From the NCBI GenBank assembly GCA_002431395.1, contig DJEU01000059.1:11949-75948 (forward strand): 64,000 bases of DNA, in the 5' to 3' direction. The DNA comes from Lachnoclostridium sp. UBA5890 (GTDB taxonomy: Bacteria > Bacillota > Clostridia > Lachnospirales > Lachnospiraceae). Made by a program: the position numbers and the translations under genes. Below the pieces are notes generated by a model. It had not been told where the DNA came from, did no database searches, and was given only the letters and a program-made list of their open reading frames with translations. Positions 27,225 to 34,629 of the stretch are shown piece by piece; positions within the stretch are counted from its first letter, which is position 1; every line of letters starts with the position of its first letter.

Positions 27225-28111
27225 AAGAAGAACTTGGCGGACAGATAAGCCGGGCGAGACATTGCCAGATTGCAGAGCTGGCGGCACTTTTTTCCTGCTG
27301 TGGACGTGTGGTTCCGCAAGATGAACGAAACTTTTTCGTAAAATTTACCACAGAAAACTTGACAGTTGCGAAAAAATATTCTATCTTAATTAAGAAGGCA
27401 TTTCATTTTGATATCGAGATGTCGGTGAGGGGTCACCAATATCTGATCTACATATTAAATCCGGAGGATGCATTAATTTTTCTACAGGCACTTAAAATCC
27501 TGGAGGGGAAGGCATTGGTTCACGAATTGGTTATTCAGCGAAATTGCTGCAAACGGGCATTTATCCGCGGCATTTTTCTGGCGTGCGGTTCGGTGACCGA
27601 TCCGGAGAGAGGCTATCATCTTGAAATGGCGGTCGGAACGATGGGAAAAGCAGAAGAACTGGTACAGATTTTAGCAGATTTTCAAATTCCGGCGAAAGTA
27701 GTGGAACGTAAAAAAAACTATATTGTGTATATCAAAGAGGGAGCACTGATCGTAGATCTTCTGAATGTTATGGAAGCTCACGTGGCATTGATGGAGTTTG
27801 AAAATGTCAGGATTTTGAAAGAAATGCGGAATTCCGTCAACCGACAGGTAAACTGTGAGACGGCGAACATTAAAAAGACTGTGACGGCAGCGACCAGACA
27901 GATTGAAGACATACGTTATATAAAGGAAACAATTGGTTTTGGAACCCTTCCGAAGGGGCTGGCAGAAATTGCCAAACTTCGGCTGGAGTATGCCGAAGTA
28001 CCGCTAAAGGAACTCGGAGAAATGTTAGATCCGCCGATCGGGAAATCCGGTGTCAACCATCGGCTCCGTAAATTGAGTGGGATCGCAGAAGATTTAAGAC
28101 AACGTCAATAA
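27203..28111 (+). CDS. whiA: WhiA-family DNA-binding protein
   Basis: The 302-residue protein starts MSFSRKVKEELGG, typical of WhiA, with two degenerate LAGLIDADG homing-endonuclease-like repeats (about 1-190) and a C-terminal HTH domain (about 215-300, including LRLEYAEVPLKELGEML and GVNHRLRKL). In sporulating Actinobacteria it controls division genes; in Firmicutes it affects chromosome segregation and division. ATG 27203 is preferred over the in-frame ATG at 27155, since AAGGACAGG lies upstream and the family start is conserved. It overlaps rapZ by 22 bp. Confidence 0.94.
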   Translation: MSFSRKVKEELGGQISRARHCQIAELAALFSCCGRVVPQDERNFFVKFTTENLTVAKKYSILIKKAFHFDIEMSVRGHQYLIYILNPEDALIFLQALKILEGKALVHELVIQRNCCKRAFIRGIFLACGSVTDPERGYHLEMAVGTMGKAEELVQILADFQIPAKVVERKKNYIVYIKEGALIVDLLNVMEAHVALMEFENVRILKEMRNSVNRQVNCETANIKKTVTAATRQIEDIRYIKETIGFGTLPKGLAEIAKLRLEYAEVPLKELGEMLDPPIGKSGVNHRLRKLSGIAEDLRQRQ

Positions 28112-28135
28112 GACAGCCAGGAGGATAAAATTAAA

Positions 28136-28390
28136 ATGATAGTGAAAGACATCGAAGTTCAGGTATCGGATAATGGGGCGCATTTGATCGCTATGTTGGT
28201 GCAGTTAGCCAGTCAGTTTAAGAGTAAGATCAATATCAAGAAAGAGGATAAGATGGTAAATGCCAAAAGCATCATGGGAATGATGGCGATCGGCTTGACC
28301 CCGGGCCAGAGCATCGAGGTAAATATCGAAGGTGAAGATGAGACGGCAGCAGCCGAAAGCATAGAAAATTATCTTCATGGAAGCAAATAG
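28136..28390 (+). CDS. crh: Crh-like HPr-family protein
   Basis: The 84-residue protein has the HPr fold and length. The HprK target region is clear, VNAKSIMGMM with Ser45 equal to Ser46 of HPr. The phosphotransfer signature GLHARPA is not: the sequence is DNGAHLIAM, so the His is out of register and the Arg and Pro are lost. Such a protein can be serine-phosphorylated by HprK but should not act in sugar transport, as with Crh of Bacillus, whose gene also follows whiA. The gene sits 24 bp after whiA with CAGGAGG upstream. It should act as a CcpA cofactor or bind metabolic enzymes. A true HPr gene must lie elsewhere. Confidence 0.82.
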   Translation: MIVKDIEVQVSDNGAHLIAMLVQLASQFKSKINIKKEDKMVNAKSIMGMMAIGLTPGQSIEVNIEGEDETAAAESIENYLHGSK

Positions 28391-28400
28391 CGACAAAAAC

Positions 28401-28435
28401 AGCCTCTTCTTCAATCGGAGAAGGGGCTATTACTA
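28401..28435 (+). terminator. Weak terminator after the crh-like gene
   Basis: A 10-bp stem with G-U pairs (28401-28410 with 28419-28428) is followed by an A/T-rich but interrupted tract. Partial read-through into dnaE is likely. Confidence 0.5.
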
Positions 28436-28460
28436 TTATTGAGGAGAATGGAGGGAAAGC

Positions 28461-31400
28461 ATGTCAAAGGTTCCGTTTACACATTTACATGTTCATACAG
28501 AATACAGTCTGCTTGACGGTGCCAGTAAGATCGACGAGCTTGTGGCGCGGACAAAAGAATTAGGGATGGACAGCATCGCCATTACGGACCACGGTGTCAT
28601 GTATGGTGTGGTGGATTTTTATCGTGCTGCCCTGAAAGCCGGGATCAAACCAATCATCGGCTGTGAAGTATATGTAGCACCGGGTTCCCGTTTTGACCGA
28701 GAGATCGGACAGGGAGAGGACCGCTATAACCATTTGGTGCTTCTTGCCGAAAATGATAAGGGGTATCATAATCTGATGAAAATTGTCTCCCGCGGTTTTA
28801 CCGAAGGATTTTACTATAAACCCCGCGTGGATTACGAAGTGCTGGAACGTTATCACGAGGGAATTATTGCGCTCAGCGCGTGTCTTGCCGGTGCGGTAGC
28901 GACGCGGCTCGTAAAGGGATTGTATGAAGAGGCAAAAGAAGAGGCACTTCGATTGCAGGAAATATTTGGAAAAGGAAATTTCTTTCTGGAATTACAGGAT
29001 CATGGATTGCAGCCACAGCAGATCGTCAATCAGGGACTTTTGCGTATGCACGATGAGACGGGCATTGAACTCGTGGCGACCAATGACCTTCATTATATTT
29101 ATGACACCGACCAGGAAGCACACGATATCCTTTTGTGCATTCAGACCGGGAAAAAGGTAACGGACGAAAACCGTATGCGGTATGACGGCGGACAGTATTA
29201 TCTGAAATCGCCGGAAGAAATGGCCGAATTGTTCCCGTATGCGCCGGAAGCCATCACGAATACCCATAAGATCGCAGAACGCTGCAATGTGACGATTGAA
29301 TTTGGACATTACAAACTGCCTCATTTTCAGGTGCCGGAAGGCTATACGTCGGAGAGTTACCTGCGGAAATTGTGCCAGGAAGGGCTCGAACGCAAATACC
29401 ATGACAGTAAGTACGATAAACAGATGCTTCAAGACCGCCTGGATTATGAACTGGATACGATTTCCAGTATGGGATTTGTCGATTATTTCCTGATTGTATG
29501 GGATTTTATCAAATATGCCAAAGACCACGGCATTCCGGTTGGACCAGGGCGTGGCTCGGCAGCCGGAAGTATCGTGGCATATACGCTTCAGATCACGGAT
29601 ATTGTCGATCCGATCAAGTATAACCTGATCTTTGAGCGTTTTTTGAATAAAGAGCGTGTCACGATGCCGGATATCGATATTGACTTTTGTGTCGAACGCC
29701 GGCAGGAAGTCATTGATTATGTAACGGAAAAATACGGAAAAGAAAAAGTGGTTCAGATCGTTACGTTTGGTACGATGGCAGCGCGCATGGTTATCCGTGA
29801 TGTCGGACGTGTGCTGGATCTTCCGTATGCGCTGGTGGATTCCGTGGCAAAAGCGGTGCCGATGGAACTTGGCATCACGATTCAAAAAGGTCTGGAGATG
29901 AATCCGGAGCTGAAGAAAATGTATGAAATGGACGAGGACATCAAGAAACTCATTGATATGTCGATGCGTCTCGAAGGACTTCCTCGCCATACGTCAATTC
30001 ATGCCGCGGGCGTCGTCATCAGTCCCGAGGAAGTGGACGAATTTGTACCACTTTCCCGTGCGGCGGACGGTACGATCACGACGCAGTACACGATGGTAAC
30101 GCTCGAAGAACTCGGCCTTTTGAAAATGGACTTTCTGGGCTTGCGAAACCTTACGGTCATCAAAAATGCGACCGAGGGCAAATTGTCGCTGCAGGACATC
30201 AATTACGACGATCCGAACGTTTACGAGATGATCTCTGCCGGAAAGACGGAGGGCGTTTTCCAGCTGGAGAGTGAGGGAATGAAAAACTTCATGAAGGAGT
30301 TAAAGCCGGAATGTCTCGAGGATATCATCGCCGGTATCTCCCTCTACCGTCCGGGCCCGATGGATTTTATCCCCAAATACATCGCCGGAAAAAATGACAG
30401 ACACAATATCGTCTACGACTGCCCGCAGTTAGAGCCAATCTTGAAAAATACCTACGGCTGTATCGTATACCAGGAGCAGGTTATGCAGATCGTGCGTGAT
30501 CTCGCCGGTTACAGCTATGGGCAAAGTGACAATGTGCGGCGTGCCATGTCAAAGAAAAAAGCTAAAGAAATGGAACGCAACCGAAATATCTTTATTTATG
30601 GCGACGAAAGCGAAAATATTGAAGGATGTATCAAACGCGGTATCCCGGAAGAGACGGCAAGTAAGATTTATGCAGACATGACAGATTTTGCCAAATACGC
30701 CTTTAACAAATCGCATGCGGCCGCGTATGCCGTTGTGTCCTATCAGACGGCATATCTGAAATATTACTATCCGAAGGAATTTATGGCAGCACTCCTTACT
30801 TCGGTAATGGATAATACCGGAAAAATTACGGAGTACACGATGAGCTGCCGCCAGATGGGCATCGAGATCCTGCCGCCGGATATCAATGAAGGAGAGGCGA
30901 ATTTTACGCCAACCGAAAAGGGAATCCGCTATGGTCTGGCTGCGATCAAGAGTGTCGGTCGGCCGGTCATTGAGGAAATTGTGACAGAACGCCGTGCCGC
31001 TGGTCCGTACGCTTCGCTGAAGGATCTGTGTAGCCGCTTGTCCGGAAAATCGATGAATAAGCGTACGCTGGAAAGTTTTATTAAGGCGGGGGCACTGGAC
31101 TGCCTTGAGGGAACGCGCAAGCAGAAAATGAGTGCCTATGCTTCAATCCTGGAAGGCATCAGCCACGAGAAAAAGGCAACGATGACAGGACAACTGTCGC
31201 TGTTTGATTTTGCCAGCGATGAGGATAAAGAAGAACTGGAAACCAAGTTCCCAGATGTCGGCGAATATGATAAAGAGATGATTCTTGCCTTTGAAAAAGA
31301 GGTGCTTGGCCTGTATATCAGTGGTCATCCGCTCGAGGATTATGTCGATGTGATGAAGCGGAATATCACGTGTCAGACGATTGATTTTGCGGTAGCCGAC

Positions 31401-31934
31401 GGAGAACGTGTACCTCGGGTCAAAGACAATGAGACGGCAGTAATCGGCGGAATTATTGAAAATAAAGTTGTTAAAACAACGAAAACCAATAATATGATGG
31501 CGTTTATCACGATTGAGGATCTTCTCGGAACGGTGGAAGTGATCGTTTTTCCGCGTGATTACGAGAATTACCGCCCACTTTTGGAAAATGACCGGAAGGT
31601 GTTTATCAAGGGCCGCGTTACGGTGGAAGAGGACAAACCGGCGAAAATGATCTGCCAGAAGATCGTACCATTTGATGAAGTGCCAAAACAGCTCTGGATC
31701 CAGTTTGCGGACAAGCAGAGTTATCTTGCGGCAGAGCAGTCATTGTTTGATTCTCTGGCAAAATACGACGGTCAGGATAAAGTCATTGTCTATCTGTCTA
31801 CGGAGCGTGCAAAAAAGCAGCTTCCCAATAGCCGTATGACAAAAGTCTGTCCGGAATTGCTGGATGAACTTTATAAAAAATTTACAAAAGAAAATGTCAA
31901 AGTAGTACAAATGAGTATTGAAAAAATCCTGTAA
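28461..31934 (+). CDS. dnaE: DNA polymerase III alpha subunit, DnaE type
   Basis: The 1157-residue polymerase has an N-terminal PHP domain (FTHLHVHTEYSLLDGA), a C-family polymerase core with PDIDIDF catalytic aspartates (about residue 400), GPGRGSAAGS, a helix-hairpin-helix region and a C-terminal OB domain (about 990-1070). There is no DEDD exonuclease insert, so it is DnaE and not PolC; in Firmicutes DnaE extends primers before PolC takes over. GGAGGGAAAGC lies before ATG 28461. The order whiA, HPr, dnaE, pfkA is common in Clostridia. Confidence 0.97.
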   Translation: MSKVPFTHLHVHTEYSLLDGASKIDELVARTKELGMDSIAITDHGVMYGVVDFYRAALKAGIKPIIGCEVYVAPGSRFDREIGQGEDRYNHLVLLAENDKGYHNLMKIVSRGFTEGFYYKPRVDYEVLERYHEGIIALSACLAGAVATRLVKGLYEEAKEEALRLQEIFGKGNFFLELQDHGLQPQQIVNQGLLRMHDETGIELVATNDLHYIYDTDQEAHDILLCIQTGKKVTDENRMRYDGGQYYLKSPEEMAELFPYAPEAITNTHKIAERCNVTIEFGHYKLPHFQVPEGYTSESYLRKLCQEGLERKYHDSKYDKQMLQDRLDYELDTISSMGFVDYFLIVWDFIKYAKDHGIPVGPGRGSAAGSIVAYTLQITDIVDPIKYNLIFERFLNKERVTMPDIDIDFCVERRQEVIDYVTEKYGKEKVVQIVTFGTMAARMVIRDVGRVLDLPYALVDSVAKAVPMELGITIQKGLEMNPELKKMYEMDEDIKKLIDMSMRLEGLPRHTSIHAAGVVISPEEVDEFVPLSRAADGTITTQYTMVTLEELGLLKMDFLGLRNLTVIKNATEGKLSLQDINYDDPNVYEMISAGKTEGVFQLESEGMKNFMKELKPECLEDIIAGISLYRPGPMDFIPKYIAGKNDRHNIVYDCPQLEPILKNTYGCIVYQEQVMQIVRDLAGYSYGQSDNVRRAMSKKKAKEMERNRNIFIYGDESENIEGCIKRGIPEETASKIYADMTDFAKYAFNKSHAAAYAVVSYQTAYLKYYYPKEFMAALLTSVMDNTGKITEYTMSCRQMGIEILPPDINEGEANFTPTEKGIRYGLAAIKSVGRPVIEEIVTERRAAGPYASLKDLCSRLSGKSMNKRTLESFIKAGALDCLEGTRKQKMSAYASILEGISHEKKATMTGQLSLFDFASDEDKEELETKFPDVGEYDKEMILAFEKEVLGLYISGHPLEDYVDVMKRNITCQTIDFAVADGERVPRVKDNETAVIGGIIENKVVKTTKTNNMMAFITIEDLLGTVEVIVFPRDYENYRPLLENDRKVFIKGRVTVEEDKPAKMICQKIVPFDEVPKQLWIQFADKQSYLAAEQSLFDSLAKYDGQDKVIVYLSTERAKKQLPNSRMTKVCPELLDELYKKFTKENVKVVQMSIEKIL

Positions 31935-31946
31935 ATATCGTACAAT
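31918..31946 (+). promoter_or_regulatory. Promoter of pfkA
   Basis: TTGAAA (31918-31923), 17 bp and TACAAT (31941-31946) overlap the end of dnaE and lie 25 bp before the pfkA start. Confidence 0.65.
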
Positions 31947-31971
31947 GGAAGAGGATTGGAGGTAAACAGTA

Positions 31972-32949
31972 ATGTCAGAAAAAGCAGTGAAAACGATAGG
32001 AGTATTGACAAGTGGTGGGGACGCACCAGGTATGAATGCAGCCATCCGTGCTGTAGTTAGATCGGGGTTATCAAGTGGACTGAAAGTAAAAGGTATTCGC
32101 CGCGGATATGCAGGCTTATTAGAAGAAGATATTGTAGATATGGATACAATGAGTGTATCCGATATTGTACAAAAAGGAGGAACTATCCTTTACACTTCCC
32201 GTTGCCCGGAGATGGTAACACCGGAAGGTCAGAAAAAGGCAGCAGATATCTGCCGTAAACACGGCATCGATGGTATCGTTGTTATCGGAGGAGACGGTTC
32301 TTTCCGTGGAGCGCAGAAACTTTCTGCAAACGGAATCAATACGATCGGTGTTCCGGGAACAATCGATCTTGACATCTCTTGTACAGAATATACGATCGGT
32401 TTTGACACCGCCTGCAACACGGCGATGGAAGCAATCGACAAAGTACGTGATACATCCGCATCCCACGAGCGATGCAGTATCATCGAAGTAATGGGACGTA
32501 CTGCCGGCCACATCGCATTGTGGTGTGGTATCAGTAATGGTTCCGAATACATCACGATTCCGGAGCGCTATGACAATGATGAGCAGAAGATTATCGAGAA
32601 GATTCGTGCAAAACGTCGTATCGGTAAAAAGCATCATATCATTGTAAATGCCGAAGGAGTTGGAAATTCTTACCAGATGGCAAAAGACATCGAAGAGGCA
32701 ACTGGTATCGAAACACGTGCAACCGTTATCGGTCATATCCAGCGTGGTGGTAACCCATCCTGCCGTGACCGTGTCTATGCATCTTCTATGGGGGCAATGG
32801 CTGTGGATCTTTTGATCGCAGGCAAGACAAATCGTGTCGTAGCTTACCGTTCCGGTAAATTCTGCGATTTCGATATCGATGAAGCGCTGGCGATGACAAA
32901 GGACATTGATGAGCATCTTTACAGTTTGACGATGCGCTTGTCTCGATAG
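31972..32949 (+). CDS. pfkA: 6-phosphofructokinase, ATP-dependent
   Basis: The 325-residue protein has the N-terminal GVLTSGGDAPGMNAA, the GGDGS loop with Gly109 that marks ATP use (PPi enzymes have Asp here), the fructose-6-phosphate site and VIGHIQRGG. Catalytic Asp132 and Asp134 are kept, but the motif reads PGTIDLDI in place of the usual PGTIDNDI. It phosphorylates fructose-6-phosphate; its product is the activator of HprK. GGAGG precedes ATG 31972. It has its own promoter and terminator. Confidence 0.95.
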   Translation: MSEKAVKTIGVLTSGGDAPGMNAAIRAVVRSGLSSGLKVKGIRRGYAGLLEEDIVDMDTMSVSDIVQKGGTILYTSRCPEMVTPEGQKKAADICRKHGIDGIVVIGGDGSFRGAQKLSANGINTIGVPGTIDLDISCTEYTIGFDTACNTAMEAIDKVRDTSASHERCSIIEVMGRTAGHIALWCGISNGSEYITIPERYDNDEQKIIEKIRAKRRIGKKHHIIVNAEGVGNSYQMAKDIEEATGIETRATVIGHIQRGGNPSCRDRVYASSMGAMAVDLLIAGKTNRVVAYRSGKFCDFDIDEALAMTKDIDEHLYSLTMRLSR

Positions 32950-32981
32950 TTAATACATTTAAGTTTAGGATTGTATTGTTT

Positions 32982-33010
32982 ACAGGGTTCTTTTCGGAGA
33001 GCCCTGTTTT
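32982..33010 (+). terminator. Terminator of pfkA
   Basis: ACAGGG (32982-32987) pairs with CCCTGT (33002-33007), with a further loop-closing pairing and a short T run. Confidence 0.65.
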
Positions 33011-33017
33011 GGCATAA

Positions 33018-33043
33018 AAATAGCATCCCCAGGGATGCTATTT
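33018..33043. terminator. Bidirectional terminator
   Basis: A perfect 12-bp stem (33018-33029 with 33032-33043) has A on the left and T on the right of both strands. It lies between pfkA and the convergent gene ending at 33064, so it can stop both. Confidence 0.8.
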
Positions 33044-33063
33044 GCTTTGCGTTGTTTTAAATA

Positions 33064-33339
33064 TTACTCTTCAGCAGTTTCCTCTGCAGCTGCGTCTTCG
33101 TCGTCGCTTTTTTCCGGCATATTTATGGTGACATAATCTCTTTCGTCATTTGGTGTCTCCGGGAAGTCGTCAGAATCCTCAGACTCTTCGTCCTCCTCGT
33201 AAAGATCATTATCGAAATCATCGTCATCATAATCATCTACGTAGTCCTTCATCAGGATGTTTTTCAGAAAATACAAAGCGGCTCCGATGGTAGCAAGCGT
33301 CGCTGCTACTCCAAGGAGAAATTTAAAAAACTTTTTCAT
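33064..33339 (-). CDS. Small membrane protein with acidic tail
   Basis: The 91-residue protein starts MKKFFKFLLGV, has one membrane segment (about 5-26), then a long tail made mostly of Asp and Glu (for example YDDDDFDND) with few other residues. No family is recognised. The start at 33339 follows AAAGGACG; the open frame extends 60 bases further without a ribosome site. Such short membrane proteins with an acidic cytoplasmic tail are often found in Lachnospiraceae, with unknown role. It faces pfkA and shares the bidirectional terminator. Confidence 0.7.
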   Translation of the reverse strand: MKKFFKFLLGVAATLATIGAALYFLKNILMKDYVDDYDDDDFDNDLYEEDEESEDSDDFPETPNDERDYVTINMPEKSDDEDAAAEETAEE

Positions 33340-33615
33340 AATCACATCGTCCTTTCTGTCCGTATGCTTAGTGTGGCATTTACGGAAATATATATACATA
33401 TTTTACGGGAAAATAAAGAAAAAGTAAAGGGGTTTTTATACAAAAGTGTGAAGCAAAATAAAAAAAATATATATTTTTTGTGAAAAATAATTGTTGTAAT
33501 ATGAAGGCAGATGTTGTATTATAATAGGTATGTAGGGGGATTTGGTGATGTAAATACAAAATTTATCATCACAGAAAATTTCTAAATATATACAAATTGA
33601 ATGGAGGATTCTGTT

Positions 33616-34095
33616 ATGGCAGCAAAAGCAAATTACTCTAAAAAACCAGCAAATAAAAAAGCGGTTACAGAGAAAAAGGATGTTGTAAAGACTGAGGTTA
33701 ACCCAGTAGAGACAAAAAAGGAAACAAAACCGGAGGCAGCAAAGGAAGCTGCACCTGCAGTGACAACAGAGACACCAGCAGCCAAGACAACAACAAAGAA
33801 GACGACTACAAAGAAAGCAGCAAAATCGGGTGCAAAACGTGGACCGAAACCAGGCGCGAAGCGTGGACCGAAACCGGCATCTGAGCGCACCATCGAAATG
33901 ACAGTGCAGTTTGGTGAAAAAGAAGTTACATATACAGATATGGTAAACCGCATTAAAGCAATGTGGAAAGAGCAGGGCAAACGTGAAGTTTCCATGAAGA
34001 GCCTTGAACTGTATGTAAAACCGGAAGAATCCAAAGTATATTATGTAATTAATTCACAGGATAAAAAACCGGTTACCGGAGATATTGATTATTAA
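33616..34095 (+). CDS. DUF6465-like basic protein with histone-like N-terminus
   Basis: The 159-residue protein has a long low-complexity region rich in Lys, Ala, Thr, Pro and Glu (1-75), then a repeated KRGPKPGAKRGPKP element (about 76-90) that resembles AT-hook or H1-like tails. A folded C-terminal domain of about 65 residues (TVQFGEKEVTYTDMVNRI onward, ending in KVYYVINSQDKKPVTGDI) follows. The C-terminal part resembles the DUF6465 family of Lachnospiraceae. DNA or RNA binding is likely from charge but not shown. GGAGG precedes ATG 33616. Confidence 0.72.
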   Translation: MAAKANYSKKPANKKAVTEKKDVVKTEVNPVETKKETKPEAAKEAAPAVTTETPAAKTTTKKTTTKKAAKSGAKRGPKPGAKRGPKPASERTIEMTVQFGEKEVTYTDMVNRIKAMWKEQGKREVSMKSLELYVKPEESKVYYVINSQDKKPVTGDIDY

Positions 34096-34109
34096 TTTGC
34101 AATGCAGAG

Positions 34110-34141
34110 CAGCCCATCGCAGTCAGCGGTGGGCTGTTTTT
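34110..34141 (+). terminator. Terminator after the basic protein gene
   Basis: CAGCCCA (34110-34116) pairs with TGGGCTG (34130-34136), with extra inner pairs, followed by five T. Confidence 0.85.
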
Positions 34142-34170
34142 GGGTTTATCGGCTTTATTGATAAATTTTA

Positions 34171-34199
34171 TTGATAATCACCCAAAAACGTGCTATACT
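34171..34199 (+). promoter_or_regulatory. Promoter of the TM1266-hydG operon
   Basis: TTGATA (34171-34176), 17 bp and TATACT (34194-34199) give a near-ideal sigma-A promoter. The start codon is 165 bp downstream, leaving a long leader. Confidence 0.85.
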
Positions 34200-34205
34200 A
34201 TAGAA

Positions 34206-34311
34206 AAGTCGTACTGACATACGAAGGAAATCCTGAGTAGGAAGGCGGTATAGTTCGAAATACATATTCGTGGCACGAAGTGTTGACGGTCGGCTTTTGC
34301 CGATCTTTTTT
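34206..34311 (+). promoter_or_regulatory. Structured leader with an internal terminator (candidate riboswitch or attenuator)
   Basis: The leader of the hydG operon can form several hairpins, including GTAT/ATAC around AGTTCGAA and TTCG/CGAA. It ends in a good intrinsic terminator: GGTCGGC (34288-34294), a TTTT loop, GCCGATC (34299-34305) and six T. The terminator precedes the first gene by 53 bp, so it can only be regulatory or a barrier. I do not recognise a known riboswitch class. Confidence 0.55.
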
Positions 34312-34364
34312 ATTGCTTTAAGGGACATTGCCAGCAAAGCGAAAACACGGAAAGGAGAATTTGC

Positions 34365-34610
34365 ATGGAGAAACGTGTTGCCGTGATCGGAATCGTAGTG
34401 GAAAAAGAAGAATCCGCAGAAACCGTGAATGCGATATTGCATGAATACCGCGACGTGATCGTCGGAAGAATGGGAATCCCCTACCGGGAACGTGGGCTGT
34501 CTGTGATCAGTGTGATTGTTGATGCGCCCAATGCAACGATCAGTGCCATTTCCGGAAAACTTGGGATGACAGACGGAGTAACAAGCAAAGCAATTTATGC
34601 AACAAAATGA
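34365..34610 (+). CDS. TM1266-like iron-only hydrogenase system regulator
   Basis: The 81-residue protein (EKRVAVIGIVVEKEESAETVNAILHE at the N-terminus, in part) has the ferredoxin-like, ACT/NikR-C-type fold of the TM1266 family. These small proteins are encoded next to FeFe-hydrogenase maturation genes and are thought to be ligand-sensing regulators. AAGGAG lies before ATG 34365. The next gene, hydG, supports the assignment. It has no DNA-binding domain of its own. Confidence 0.85.
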   Translation: MEKRVAVIGIVVEKEESAETVNAILHEYRDVIVGRMGIPYRERGLSVISVIVDAPNATISAISGKLGMTDGVTSKAIYATK

Positions 34611-34629
34611 AGTGGAGGAAAGCAAAAAT

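Noticed and set aside
28992..29990. A 332-codon minus-strand frame opposite dnaE
   Set aside because: It is a shadow of the conserved DnaE coding sequence, with a His/Phe-rich translation and no family pattern.
34240..34275. T-arm-like sequence (GTTCGAA between short stems) in the hydG leader as a tRNA
   Set aside because: No matching acceptor, D or anticodon arms could be built around it.
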